A stretch of DNA of 64,000 bases from Flammeovirga pacifica (GTDB lineage Bacteria > Bacteroidota > Bacteroidia > Cytophagales > Flammeovirgaceae), in NCBI RefSeq assembly GCF_000807855.2, contig NZ_JRYR02000001.1:1729881-1793880 (forward strand). The letters are read 5' to 3'. Shown piece after piece: positions 26,676-35,806 of the stretch (positions are counted from its first letter, which is position 1; each line of letters begins with the position of its first letter). The position numbers and the translations under genes are program-made. The notes beneath the pieces are model-generated. The model saw only the letters and a list, made by a program, of their open reading frames with translations. It was not told where the DNA came from and did no database searches.

Positions 26676-27125
26676 TTAATTAATTATCTGCTTAGTATGC
26701 TCTTTAGTCTTGACCTTTTTTATAATATCGGTTAAAATTCCTTCTTCATCGATCACAAAAGTCGTTCTAACTGTTCCCATGTACTCTTTTCCAAAGGTTT
26801 TTTTTAACTGCCAAGTTCCATAAGCTTGGTGTACGCTTTGGTTTTCATCAGCTATTAAAGGAAAAGGAAGTTCGTGTTTTGCAATAAATTTCTGGTGTCT
26901 TTCTTTAGAGTCAGTACTTACTCCCAAGACTACATAACCTTCTGATAAAAGTTTATCATAATTATCTCTTAAGTCACAAGCCTGTGTTGTACAACCTGGC
27001 GTCATGTCTTTTGGATAAAAATACAATACTACTTTCTTACCTTTAAATTGAGACAAAGTAATTTCATTACCGTCTTGGTCAATACTTTTAAAATCGGGTG
27101 CTTTTTGTCCTATTTCTAACGACAT
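26676..27125 (-). CDS. bcp: Peroxiredoxin, Bcp/PrxQ type
   Basis: Starting at ATG 27125 gives 149 residues, the normal Bcp length. The peroxidatic cysteine C45 and the resolving C50 lie in 'DMTPGCTTQACDLRD', the same spacing as E. coli Bcp. The C-terminal 'GTVRTTFVIDEEG' is also typical. It reduces peroxides with thioredoxin. It is 68 bases upstream of the transketolase subunit on the same strand, and divergent from the glycosyltransferase. Confidence 0.93.
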   Translation of the reverse strand: MSLEIGQKAPDFKSIDQDGNEITLSQFKGKKVVLYFYPKDMTPGCTTQACDLRDNYDKLLSEGYVVLGVSTDSKERHQKFIAKHELPFPLIADENQSVHQAYGTWQLKKTFGKEYMGTVRTTFVIDEEGILTDIIKKVKTKEHTKQIIN

Positions 27126-27197
27126 TATTTTTAGGTTTGAGGTGAATACAAGTAGTGCTTTTGTAAAAAAACTAATTTTCAGCACTGCAATTATCTT

Positions 27198-28361
27198 TTG
27201 ATTTACAATATTGCGTTTTTAATCAAACATAGACAACCTTCTGACTTGGAAATCCTATACTTTATTTTAGTCATCAGTTACGTTTTTCTATTGATCATCT
27301 TAAGTTTTTCTTGGATAAGATTACCTAAGAACGATTTATCAATGATAAATTCTTGTGATTTACCTAAAGTAAGTATTGTAATTTCATTAAGAAATGAAGC
27401 ACCTAATGTTTCATCACTTATTCAAAGTTTGCTTCATCAAACCTATCAACAATTTGATATTATTTTGATTGATGACCATTCAGAAGATGCTACCTATAGT
27501 TTACTAAAGAAAAATCTAACCGATAAAATCCAGCTTTATCAATTACCAGAACATCTTAAAGGTAAAAAGCAAGCGATCCGATTTGGTATAGAGCGAACGG
27601 ATGCAAAGCTGATCATTACTACTGATGCGGATTGTTTACATCAAAAAGATTGGGTGAGTACTTTTGTTGGCATTTACATTCGAACAAAATCTAAGATGAT
27701 TTCAGGCCCTGTCCGTTTCTCATATCAAAATAGCTTATTTCAAAAAATAATGAATGCTGAATTTGGTAGTTTAATTCTTACAGGAGCAGCATCAATTGGC
27801 CTCAAAAAGCCAAATATGTGTAATGGTGCTAATTTGTGCTTTGAAAAAAATGCGTTTCTTGAGCAAAATGATTATGCTCTTCATGCTCATATCCCTACTG
27901 GTGATGATGAGTTTTTCCTACATCAGTTAGCAAAAGAAAATCCCGAAGAAATCGTATTTGCTAAGGAAAAAGCTGCTATTGTCACTACTTCTCCACCAGC
28001 GGATGTTCATCAGTTTATTCAACAAAGAGTGCGTTGGGGTAGTAAATGGAGGTATTATCAAAATAAAAGTCCACTAATTGGTAGTATTTTTATTTTCCTT
28101 TTTCACCTTTGCTTCTTTATTACCTTTTTTTCTATTTTCTTTGGATCTGGAAATTATACTTTTTTCATCGCTACTATTATTGTAAAAGCAATTATTGAAA
28201 CAATTTACAATCAGCTTATCTTAAGGTGGCAAGGAGATAAAAGGAATATATATTTGTTACCATTCATATCTTTGTGTTATCCTTTTTATGCAGTTTTTAT
28301 AGGTATTTTATCTACTGTAGGAAATTACCAATGGAAGAACAGATTTATTAATGGTAAGTAA
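27198..28361 (+). CDS. Membrane glycosyltransferase, family 2 (processive type)
   Basis: The protein (up to 387 residues) has an N-terminal transmembrane helix (about 20-40), a GT-A domain with 'VISLRNEAPNV', 'LIDDHSEDAT' (DxD-like), 'TTDADC' and the acceptor motif 'QQRVRWGSKWRYY' (QxxRW), then two to three C-terminal helices. QxxRW marks processive transferases making chains such as cellulose, chitin or poly-N-acetylglucosamine. The first codon is uncertain: no ATG precedes the first helix, and TTG at 27198 or 27246 must serve. No polysaccharide cluster surrounds it. Confidence 0.82.
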   Translation: MIYNIAFLIKHRQPSDLEILYFILVISYVFLLIILSFSWIRLPKNDLSMINSCDLPKVSIVISLRNEAPNVSSLIQSLLHQTYQQFDIILIDDHSEDATYSLLKKNLTDKIQLYQLPEHLKGKKQAIRFGIERTDAKLIITTDADCLHQKDWVSTFVGIYIRTKSKMISGPVRFSYQNSLFQKIMNAEFGSLILTGAASIGLKKPNMCNGANLCFEKNAFLEQNDYALHAHIPTGDDEFFLHQLAKENPEEIVFAKEKAAIVTTSPPADVHQFIQQRVRWGSKWRYYQNKSPLIGSIFIFLFHLCFFITFFSIFFGSGNYTFFIATIIVKAIIETIYNQLILRWQGDKRNIYLLPFISLCYPFYAVFIGILSTVGNYQWKNRFINGK

Positions 28362-28372
28362 ATAGAATTTAC

Positions 28373-28380
28373 TATTTTTG
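28373..28380 (+). promoter_or_regulatory. Candidate -7 box for the 28405 operon
   Basis: TATTTTTG matches TAnnTTTG and ends 24 bases before the ATG at 28405. It supports the shorter start for that gene. Confidence 0.35.
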
Positions 28381-28404
28381 AAAAGTATTCGAAATTTATT
28401 TTAT

Positions 28405-28659
28405 ATGACAGAAAAAGAATACGAATTAATTGATGAATTATATTTCGTTACTGCCTACGATCAATTACAAAAAGAATTGGAATGGGCAGGAACTGATATT
28501 CTAAGTATTTTAAAAGAGTGTATAAAAAATGAGTGGGTAAGATGTTACTCTGCTCCTGATGTTGAGATAGAGAATTCTAACCTTGATCTTGATAATAATT
28601 ATACTAAATATCTTTATCTTGCTTCGAAAAAGGGGTTATTGAAACATAACACTTTATAA
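28405..28659 (+). CDS. Small conserved-looking cytoplasmic protein
   Basis: The ATG at 28405 gives 84 residues ('MTEKEYELIDELYFVTAYD'); the longer frame begins before the probable promoter. It is acidic, apparently all-helical, and ends in a lysine-rich tail. I recognise no family. It precedes the ABC permease by 31 bases and may be cotranscribed with it and the phosphatase. Confidence 0.6.
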   Translation: MTEKEYELIDELYFVTAYDQLQKELEWAGTDILSILKECIKNEWVRCYSAPDVEIENSNLDLDNNYTKYLYLASKKGLLKHNTL

Positions 28660-28690
28660 TTTATCTAAAAGATAAATACAAAGACTTTTA

Positions 28691-29965
28691 ATGAGTATAT
28701 ACGATCTACATAAGTCTCCTTCTCATTTCGTTAAAAAAAGATTTAAGAAGAATAAATTAGCTGTTTTATCAACAGTATTTATCCTCGTACTCAGTTCTGT
28801 GGCTGTTTTAGGGTATCTTATTATGCCCGATAGTACACACTTTGCCAATGATGGATTGTTGGAGATTTCTAAAAAGCCTCCGATGTTCACGGTGAATATC
28901 CTGAAGGAAAAAAAGAATTTACACATTCCCACACCTCCAGTGATAAAAAAGATCATTAACGGTCAAGAAAATAGATATAAAGAATTTCCTATTGTTGGCA
29001 CTCCTAAGGTAGAAAGAGACTCCGTATTTTTTATTGTTTACCCTGGTTTAGAAAAAAAATCTTTACATACCACAACAAGACTAGAAATGGGGCTACCCTT
29101 AATTAGTGTTGTAAAAAGTATTTATGCTTCTCCTTCTCAGAAACTAGGTATTAATTTGGCACACAACTATATCATTAGAGATAAAGATGTTATTTACTTA
29201 GACGAACTTCAGAATGTTCGTACAGTAACCAAAATACAATTAGTTAATGAGTTTCATGAAAAATGTTTATCTAAGAAAACCTACATTTTAGGTACTGATA
29301 AAATTGGTAGAGATGTATTAAGTCGTTTGATTTTTGGCTCTAGAGTATCTCTTACTATTGGATTCATTTCCCTTATAATTTCCCTAAGTATTGGTATTTT
29401 ATTTGGTGCTACTTCTGGATATTTTGGTGGAATCATCGATAAAATATCAATGTGGTTAATGACTATTACTTGGTCTATTCCTACTATTATGCTTGTAGTT
29501 GCAGTACGTTTAGCACTACAAAACGATGATATATGGGTAACCTTCGTTGCGGTAGGATTAACAATGTGGGTAGAAGTAGCTAGGGTGGTTCGTGGACAAA
29601 TTTTATCCATCAAACAAAAAGACTATATTGAGGCCACAAAGGCTATGGGGTATTCTAATTATAAAATTATTGTACACCATATATTACCTAATATTCTAGG
29701 ACCATTAGCAGTAATTAGTGCTTCTAACTTTGCCTCTGCAATATTAATTGAAGCAGGACTTAGTTTCTTAGGTTTAGGTGGACCTCCAACCATGCCATCA
29801 TGGGGAACCATGATAAAAAATGGTTTAACAGAATTAACACCAACAGGACACTGGCATTTAATCATTTTCCCGTGTCTTGCTATAAGTATAACTGTTTTAG
29901 CGTTTAACCTTATAGGAAATGGGCTTAGAGATGCCTATGATCCTCACTCTAAAACAAACAATTAA
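28691..29965 (+). CDS. ABC transporter permease, DppC/OppC type, with large periplasmic insert
   Basis: The 424-residue protein belongs to the peptide/nickel permease family. TM1 spans about 22-44; then comes an unusually long soluble segment (about 45-198) where the family usually has 30-40 residues. The conserved core starts at 'LGTDKIGRDVLSRLIFGSRV' (G201) and carries the EAA loop 'EATKAMGYSNYKIIVHHILP' and 'EAGLSFLGLGGPP'. At about 300 residues typical members are much shorter. No partner permease (DppB), ATPase or binding protein is adjacent, so those must be encoded elsewhere. Upstream is the 84-residue gene; downstream is the SpoIIE-type phosphatase, 17 bases away. Confidence 0.85.
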   Translation: MSIYDLHKSPSHFVKKRFKKNKLAVLSTVFILVLSSVAVLGYLIMPDSTHFANDGLLEISKKPPMFTVNILKEKKNLHIPTPPVIKKIINGQENRYKEFPIVGTPKVERDSVFFIVYPGLEKKSLHTTTRLEMGLPLISVVKSIYASPSQKLGINLAHNYIIRDKDVIYLDELQNVRTVTKIQLVNEFHEKCLSKKTYILGTDKIGRDVLSRLIFGSRVSLTIGFISLIISLSIGILFGATSGYFGGIIDKISMWLMTITWSIPTIMLVVAVRLALQNDDIWVTFVAVGLTMWVEVARVVRGQILSIKQKDYIEATKAMGYSNYKIIVHHILPNILGPLAVISASNFASAILIEAGLSFLGLGGPPTMPSWGTMIKNGLTELTPTGHWHLIIFPCLAISITVLAFNLIGNGLRDAYDPHSKTNN

Positions 29966-29982
29966 AGTAGTATTTAATAATA

Positions 29983-31209
29983 ATGGCGAATAATATGCAA
30001 AAGCGTTTAATGCTCAAAGAGATGCAACTTGAATCTTTATTTGAGACCATCAGTGCCATTAACGCTAATAAATCAGAGGAAGATTTATACACAATTTATA
30101 AATTAACCCTATCATCGAATCCTAGTATTACCAACTTGGCCCTATACGTTATTGATGAAGACGATCAAGTGTATCATAGATTTGTCAATTACGGAACACA
30201 TGATAATCAATTAACGCAGTCTTTGCCCCCTATCTTTACAGAACTTGAAGTAAGAGCTCCAATTACAAATCCACCTAATGGATTTACAGCTTTTGACACC
30301 ATTATTCCTATTAAACATAAAAATGATGTACTTGCTTATGCGCTAGTAGGAAGTGCTGAAGGTAGAGATGATTTCAAAGATGAAAGCTTTACAGAAGCTT
30401 TAACCAATATTATATTGGTGGCTATCGAAAATAAAAAATTAGCCCGAAAGGAAGAGGTTCAAAAAGAAATGAAAAAGCAGTTAGAAATTGCTTCTCATGT
30501 TCAACACATGCTTTTCCCAAAAGAACTTCCTTATGGTGAAGATGTCCCTGTTTCTGTTCACGCTAGTTATATGCCTCACCACTCTATTGGTGGCGATTAT
30601 TATGATTATGTGAAACTAAGTGATACCAAATTTTTGATGTCTATAGCAGATGTATCTGGTAAAGGTGCTCCTGCTGCTTTATTGATGTCAAACTTCCAAG
30701 GTACGATTCGTGCAATGGCACGTAGAGGAACTGATTTAGAACACATCGTAAATGAGGCCAATACACAAATTTTAGAAAGTGCTGAAGGTGAAAGCTTCAT
30801 TACTGCTTTCTTTATGGAATTTGATCTTTCAACCGGTATATTAAGATACATTAACGCAGGGCATAACCCTCCATTTATGTACCGAAACGGACAGTTTGAA
30901 AGATTAGAAATTGGTACCACAATTTTAGGATCATTCCCTAATTTACCTTTCTTAGAAATCGGTGAAATTGACAATTTACATCAGTTTTTTGTCTTCGGCT
31001 TTACAGACGGATTTACAGAAACTTACAATGATGAAGATGAAGAATTAGGTGATGAGAAACTACAAGAATTTCTTGAAGCTAATATTGATTTCCAGCAGAA
31101 AGAAATGCACGAAAATCTCATCTCTTTGTTGAATACATTTAAGGGACATCAGGCCTATGCAGACGATATAACTTTATTGTCTTGCAAAATAGATCTGGAA
31201 AAAGCGTAA
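29983..31209 (+). CDS. PP2C-type (SpoIIE/RsbU) serine/threonine phosphatase with GAF-like sensor
   Basis: The 408-residue protein joins an N-terminal GAF-like region (about 15-155) through a helical linker to a SpoIIE-type phosphatase domain. Metal-binding aspartates appear in 'SIGGDYYDY', 'SIADVSGKGAPAALLM' and 'GFTDGFTETYND', with the 'YINAGHNPPFMYRNG' motif between. Such phosphatases dephosphorylate anti-sigma-factor antagonists or similar partners in partner-switching. No such partner is encoded nearby. It lies 17 bases after the permease and is probably in the same operon. Confidence 0.9.
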   Translation: MANNMQKRLMLKEMQLESLFETISAINANKSEEDLYTIYKLTLSSNPSITNLALYVIDEDDQVYHRFVNYGTHDNQLTQSLPPIFTELEVRAPITNPPNGFTAFDTIIPIKHKNDVLAYALVGSAEGRDDFKDESFTEALTNIILVAIENKKLARKEEVQKEMKKQLEIASHVQHMLFPKELPYGEDVPVSVHASYMPHHSIGGDYYDYVKLSDTKFLMSIADVSGKGAPAALLMSNFQGTIRAMARRGTDLEHIVNEANTQILESAEGESFITAFFMEFDLSTGILRYINAGHNPPFMYRNGQFERLEIGTTILGSFPNLPFLEIGEIDNLHQFFVFGFTDGFTETYNDEDEELGDEKLQEFLEANIDFQQKEMHENLISLLNTFKGHQAYADDITLLSCKIDLEKA

Positions 31210-31319
31210 ATCCTGAAACTAAATCATTATTGAAACGTTATTTATATTCAATAATGATAATTATATTTAAAAAACACATATAACTTTTATAGAATTATTA
31301 CTAACCTCTTTAAATCAAA

Positions 31320-32663
31320 ATGCAAGAACTCGAATTAAATAGTTTCATGCAGGGTCTTACAAGAAGAAACCCTGGTCAGCCAGAATTTCACCAAGCGGTA
31401 GAAGAAGTAGCTGAAAAATTAATTCCTTTTATTAACGAAAATCCAAAATACCTAGATGCTAAGATTCTGGAAAGAATGACTGAACCTGATAGAACAATCA
31501 GTTTCCGTGTAACTTGGCAAGATGATGAAGGAAACATTCGTGTAAACAGAGGGCACCGTGTTCAATTTAACGGTGCTATTGGCCCATATAAAGGTGGTTT
31601 GCGTTTTGACAAATCAGTTACTTTAGGTACGCTTAAATTCTTAGGATTTGAGCAAGTATTGAAAAACTCTTTAACTACTCTACCTATGGGGGGTGCTAAA
31701 GGTGGTTCAGACTTTAACCCTAAAGGAAAAACAGACGGAGAAATCATGAGATTCTGTCAAGCATTCATGACAGAACTTTATAGACATATTGGTAAAGATA
31801 CTGACGTTCCTGCCGGTGACATTGGTGTAGGTGGACGTGAAGTAAGTTACATGTATGGTCAATACCGCCGTATTGCAAATGAATTTACTGGTGTACTTAC
31901 TGGTAAAAATTTAGCATTTGGTGGATCTAACGCTAGAACTGAAGCTACAGGTTATGGTTCTGTATATTTCGGTAGAGAAATGTTAGCGGTTAGAGGAGAT
32001 GACTACAATGGTAAAACTGCAGCTGTATCTGGTTCAGGTAACGTAGCACAATATACTGTTGAAAAGCTAACTCAATTAGGAGCTAAAGTTTTAACTATGT
32101 CTGATCGTGGTGGATTCCTCCATGATCCTGATGGCATAGACTCAGAAAAGTTAGCCCACATCCAAGATCTGAAAAACGTGCAAAGAGTATCATTAGCAGA
32201 ATATGCTACTAAATACCCTAATGCAACGTATACGAAAAATGCTAGACCTTGGGGTGTAAAAGTAGATTTAGCATTCCCTTCTGCTACTCAGAATGAACTA
32301 GATGAAAATGAGGCACAAACTCTTATAGACAATGGTTGTATCCTTGTTTGTGAGGGAGCCAATATGCCTTCTACCATTGGTGCCATTAAGATCTTTGAAA
32401 AGAATCAAATAATGTATGGCCCTGGTAAAGCAGCTAACGCAGGTGGTGTAGCCATTTCTGGTTTGGAAATGACTCAGAACTCAATGCGTTTACAGTGGTC
32501 TTTTGAAGAAGTAGATGCAAAACTACAAGACATTATGAAGAAAATTCATTCAAAATGTCAAAAATATGGTCAAGAAGACGGATGGGTCGATTACGTTAAA
32601 GGAGCTAACATTGGTGGTTTCGTTAAAGTAGCTGATGCGATGATTGCTTATGGCGTTATCTAA
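31320..32663 (+). CDS. gdhA: NADP-specific glutamate dehydrogenase
   Basis: The 447-residue enzyme aminates 2-oxoglutarate to glutamate. The hexameric GDH signatures are 'GPYKGGLRFD', 'LPMGGAKGGSDFNPKGKT' with the catalytic lysine region, and the nucleotide-binding 'AVSGSGNVAQYTVEKL'. The C-terminal helix 'QNSMRLQWSFEEVDAKL' is typical of the 450-residue class. It is monocistronic and ends at a strong terminator. Confidence 0.95.
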   Translation: MQELELNSFMQGLTRRNPGQPEFHQAVEEVAEKLIPFINENPKYLDAKILERMTEPDRTISFRVTWQDDEGNIRVNRGHRVQFNGAIGPYKGGLRFDKSVTLGTLKFLGFEQVLKNSLTTLPMGGAKGGSDFNPKGKTDGEIMRFCQAFMTELYRHIGKDTDVPAGDIGVGGREVSYMYGQYRRIANEFTGVLTGKNLAFGGSNARTEATGYGSVYFGREMLAVRGDDYNGKTAAVSGSGNVAQYTVEKLTQLGAKVLTMSDRGGFLHDPDGIDSEKLAHIQDLKNVQRVSLAEYATKYPNATYTKNARPWGVKVDLAFPSATQNELDENEAQTLIDNGCILVCEGANMPSTIGAIKIFEKNQIMYGPGKAANAGGVAISGLEMTQNSMRLQWSFEEVDAKLQDIMKKIHSKCQKYGQEDGWVDYVKGANIGGFVKVADAMIAYGVI

Positions 32664-32684
32664 GACATTTCACTTCTTTACAAC

Positions 32685-32716
32685 AAAGGTGATGTATTCA
32701 ATTACATCACCTTTTT
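32685..32716 (+). terminator. Terminator of gdhA
   Basis: The 12-base stem AAAGGTGATGTA / TACATCACCTTT with a 6-base loop is followed by T, 22 bases after the stop. Confidence 0.85.
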
Positions 32717-32848
32717 TTGTTCAAATAAAAACAACATTGCTTTACCTCTTCATTTATTGTATATTATATACAAATCAATTACATCACCCACTTTATTAAA
32801 CAGAGTAGTTATCTAAACTCTACTAATTATTACGATATACTTTATTAA

Positions 32849-33712
32849 ATGAGCCAAAACAACATTAAAATTATTGAATGTCCTAGGGATGCAATGCAAG
32901 GACTTTCCACATTTATACCCACTCAAATAAAAGTAGATTACATCAATTTATTACTAAAAGTAGGATTTCATACTTTAGACTTTGGGAGCTTTGTCTCTCC
33001 AAAAGCTATACCTCAGATGAGAGACTCCAAAGAAGTATTAGAAAAAATTGACTTATCAAGTAGTTCTACAAAACTATTAGCTATTGTTGCAAATTTAAGA
33101 GGGGCACAAGAAGCTGTTTCTTACCCTGAAATTTCCTATTTAGGGTTCCCTTTATCTGTATCAGAAACTTTTCAGAGGCGTAATACTAATAAATCTATTA
33201 ATGAAGCTTTGTATAGTTTAAAAGAAATTGTTACACTTTGTAAAAGGCATGGAAAAAGTCCGGTAGTTTATTTATCTATGAGTTTCGGAAACCCTTATAA
33301 TGAATACGTCCCTAAAGAAAGAGTCGTAGAACTAGCATTAAAATTAAGGGAAATGGGAGTCAAAATCATTTCATTTGCGGATACAATTGGAGCAGCAACC
33401 TTAAAAGATGTTGAAGAGATGTTTGAAAATGTCTCAAAAATATTGTCAGATACTGAATTGGGTGTACATTTGCATTGTCATCCTTCTGACGCCTATTCAT
33501 TTGCTAAAACTGCTATAGATGTTGGTTGTAAAAGAATAGATTCTGCCTTGGGTGGATTAGGAGGGTGTCCGATGGCCAAAGACGACCTTACAGGTAATTT
33601 GGCTACTGAATCTTTAATTAAAGCATTAACGGAAACAACAACGCTTTCAGACACTTTAAACTTACATGTGTTAGAAGAAGCTAATGCGTTCCGAAGAAAA
33701 TATATTGGATAA
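32849..33712 (+). CDS. Hydroxymethylglutaryl-CoA lyase
   Basis: The 287-residue protein is a DRE-TIM metallolyase that cleaves HMG-CoA to acetyl-CoA and acetoacetate, the last step of leucine degradation. The start 'IIECPRDAMQG' holds the general R13-D14 pair. The metal histidines lie in 'GVHLHCHPSD', and the catalytic cysteine loop is 'GGLGGCPMAKDDLTGNLATE'. No leucine-catabolism gene adjoins it. Its stop codon overlaps the comB start (TAATG). Confidence 0.9.
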   Translation: MSQNNIKIIECPRDAMQGLSTFIPTQIKVDYINLLLKVGFHTLDFGSFVSPKAIPQMRDSKEVLEKIDLSSSSTKLLAIVANLRGAQEAVSYPEISYLGFPLSVSETFQRRNTNKSINEALYSLKEIVTLCKRHGKSPVVYLSMSFGNPYNEYVPKERVVELALKLREMGVKIISFADTIGAATLKDVEEMFENVSKILSDTELGVHLHCHPSDAYSFAKTAIDVGCKRIDSALGGLGGCPMAKDDLTGNLATESLIKALTETTTLSDTLNLHVLEEANAFRRKYIG

Positions 33713-34425
33713 TGATTAATATCGAAACCTGTCTTACACCTGAGATTCTTCACCTTCATCAACTTGAGGGGAAAATTGCTGTGGTTACAGATGTTTTGAG
33801 GGCAACATCTTGTATGGTTGCTGGTTTAAATGCAGGTGTTAAAAGTGTGATTCCTGTAAAAAAAGTAGAAGAAGCTTTAGCATATGCAGCTAAAGGATAT
33901 GTTACTGCTGGAGAAAGAGGTGGTATTAAAGTAGAAGAATTTACTATTGGAAATTCTCCATACGAACATATGGAAGAGGCCTATCATGGTAAATCTATCT
34001 GTATGACTACTACCAACGGTACTGTAGCCATTGATGCCGCTAAAAAAACTGCGGATCAAGTGGTGATAGGTGCCTTATTAAATGTTACTGCTGTTGCTGA
34101 TTATATCAAACAGCAAGAAAAAGACATTATAATAATTTGCGCTGGCTGGAAAGGTAATCCAAGTTTAGAAGATACTTTATTTGCTGGAGCTTTGATTCAT
34201 CAATTAAAACATAGGAGTGAAATAACAGATGATGCCTCTTATATGGCTCTTTCTCAATATGAAGCTTCTAATAGCAACCTAACTGAGGTGATTTCAAAGA
34301 ATGCTTCTCATGCAAAACGCTTAAGTGGATTAAAAGCACAAAATGATTTAGCTTTTTGTGCAAAAGAAGATTATTGCGATATATTACCTATTTTAACTGG
34401 AGACGAAATAACTATCAAAAAGTAA
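33712..34425 (+). CDS. comB: 2-phosphosulfolactate phosphatase (ComB)
   Basis: The 237-residue protein matches ComB: 'VVTDVLRATSCMVAGLNAGV', 'TAGERGGIKVEEFTIGNSP' and 'ICMTTTNGTVAI'. ComB removes phosphate from 2-phosphosulfolactate, known from archaeal coenzyme M synthesis. In Bacteroidetes the product sulfolactate could feed sulfonate or sulfonolipid metabolism; that link is inference. It is coupled to both neighbours by TAATG overlaps. ComA is not in the window. Confidence 0.9.
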   Translation: MINIETCLTPEILHLHQLEGKIAVVTDVLRATSCMVAGLNAGVKSVIPVKKVEEALAYAAKGYVTAGERGGIKVEEFTIGNSPYEHMEEAYHGKSICMTTTNGTVAIDAAKKTADQVVIGALLNVTAVADYIKQQEKDIIIICAGWKGNPSLEDTLFAGALIHQLKHRSEITDDASYMALSQYEASNSNLTEVISKNASHAKRLSGLKAQNDLAFCAKEDYCDILPILTGDEITIKK

Positions 34426-34895
34426 TGGGTGGAAAAAAATTAGAAATAAAACAAAAAGTAAAGATAAAGAACCGTAAAGCTTCTCATGAATACATATTCA
34501 TAGAAAAATTTGTAGCTGGTATATCTTTAAAAGGAACTGAAATAAAATCGATAAGAATGCAAAAAGTAAGCTTACAAGATGCTTTCTGTTTATTTGTCGG
34601 TCAAGAAATGATTATTAGAGCAATGCACATCGCTCCTTATGAAATGGGTGGTAGCTACAATAATCATGAAGCTAAAGCGGATAGAAAACTGTTATTAACC
34701 AAAAAAGAATTAGGGAAATTAGATCGTAAAATCAAAGAAAATGGTTTTACCGTTGTACCTACTCAATTGTTTATTAATGATAGAGGTCTTGCCAAAGTTG
34801 AAATCGCTTTAGCTAAAGGTAAAAAGTTATACGATAAACGTAATGACTTGAAAGAGAAAGATCAAAAAAGAGAAATTTCTAAAATGAAGTATTAG
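34425..34895 (+). CDS. smpB: SsrA-binding protein SmpB
   Basis: The ATG at 34425 overlaps the comB stop and gives 156 residues, the normal SmpB length. Signatures are 'NRKASHEYIFIEKFVAGISL', 'LKGTEIKSIR' and 'LAKGKKLYDKR', with the basic C-terminal tail that mimics an mRNA in the ribosome. SmpB delivers tmRNA to stalled ribosomes for trans-translation. The tmRNA gene is not in the window. Confidence 0.95.
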   Translation: MGGKKLEIKQKVKIKNRKASHEYIFIEKFVAGISLKGTEIKSIRMQKVSLQDAFCLFVGQEMIIRAMHIAPYEMGGSYNNHEAKADRKLLLTKKELGKLDRKIKENGFTVVPTQLFINDRGLAKVEIALAKGKKLYDKRNDLKEKDQKREISKMKY

Positions 34896-34907
34896 ATTGA
34901 TGTTCTT

Positions 34908-35735
34908 ATGAATTACATTCTGCTTAATAAAGAAATTATAAAAACTAATAAATCGAATTTACCTATCACAGATCGTGGTTTCCAATTTGGCGATGGCCTT
35001 TTTGAAACTATGATTACCAAAGATGGTAACATCCGATTTTTAAGGGATCATCTAGATAGAATTTCCAAAGGACTTAAGGAACTTCAAATTAATGTCTTAG
35101 ACGATTTACTCACTGTTGACTTTATTAATGATCAATTCAAAATTCTTAAAAAGAAAAATGGAATTGAAAAAGAAAGTCGAGTAAAATTAATTGTCTGGAG
35201 ATCTGGTGGAGGACTATATACTCCATTGAGTAAAATGGGACATGTAGCATTATTAGTGCAAGATTATCAACCTAAAAAGGAAATTCATAACCTTAAGGTA
35301 GATTTTGCCACTACTGTTCAAGTCGCACCTAACCCGGTTTCTTCATGTAAGACATTATCGTCTCTTACCTATACACTTGCTGGGTTAGAAAAGCAAAAAA
35401 GAAAATTAGATGATCTTATCCTCATTAGTCAAGAAGGCTACCTTGCTGAAACTATTAGCGGCAACCTTTTTTGGATAAAAAATAAAGTGATTTTCACCCC
35501 TAAAATATCAGTGGGATGTGTTTCAGGAATTAGTAGAAAAAACATCATTGCTGATTTAGAGTCCAAAGGTTATAAAGTAAAAAGAGTATTTGCAAGAAAG
35601 GCAGACCTAGTTGATGCTGATGCAGTACTCACTACTAATGTAACTGGAGTATCAATGATTACTCAGATAGAAAATCAAAATTATAAATGTTTAGATGCAT
35701 GGAGAAAAGTGTTTGAAACAGTTTACTACTATTAA
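34908..35735 (+). CDS. Class IV aminotransferase
   Basis: This 275-residue PLP enzyme of the BCAT / aminodeoxychorismate lyase / D-amino-acid aminotransferase family has K148 in 'SSCKTLSSLTYTLAG' as the cofactor lysine, 'FGDGLFETMITKDG' at the N-terminus, and 'YLAETISGNLFW' for phosphate binding. The split between branched-chain aminotransferase and PabC-type lyase cannot be made by eye; the size and 'DGLFET' motif are closer to the PabC-like branch. It is 12 bases after smpB, closing the operon, and a terminator follows. Confidence 0.85.
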   Translation: MNYILLNKEIIKTNKSNLPITDRGFQFGDGLFETMITKDGNIRFLRDHLDRISKGLKELQINVLDDLLTVDFINDQFKILKKKNGIEKESRVKLIVWRSGGGLYTPLSKMGHVALLVQDYQPKKEIHNLKVDFATTVQVAPNPVSSCKTLSSLTYTLAGLEKQKRKLDDLILISQEGYLAETISGNLFWIKNKVIFTPKISVGCVSGISRKNIIADLESKGYKVKRVFARKADLVDADAVLTTNVTGVSMITQIENQNYKCLDAWRKVFETVYYY

Positions 35736-35752
35736 TCTCCTGTATTGAGTAC

Positions 35753-35790
35753 AAAAAAGGCATTTGATAAAATCATCAAATGCCTTTTTT
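35753..35790. terminator. Bidirectional terminator between the smpB operon and hisC
   Basis: The stem AAAAAAGGCATTTGAT / ATCAAATGCCTTTTTT has a 6-base loop. A and T runs on both sides allow use from either direction. Confidence 0.85.
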
Positions 35791-35806
35791 ATATTTTATG
35801 GAATAT

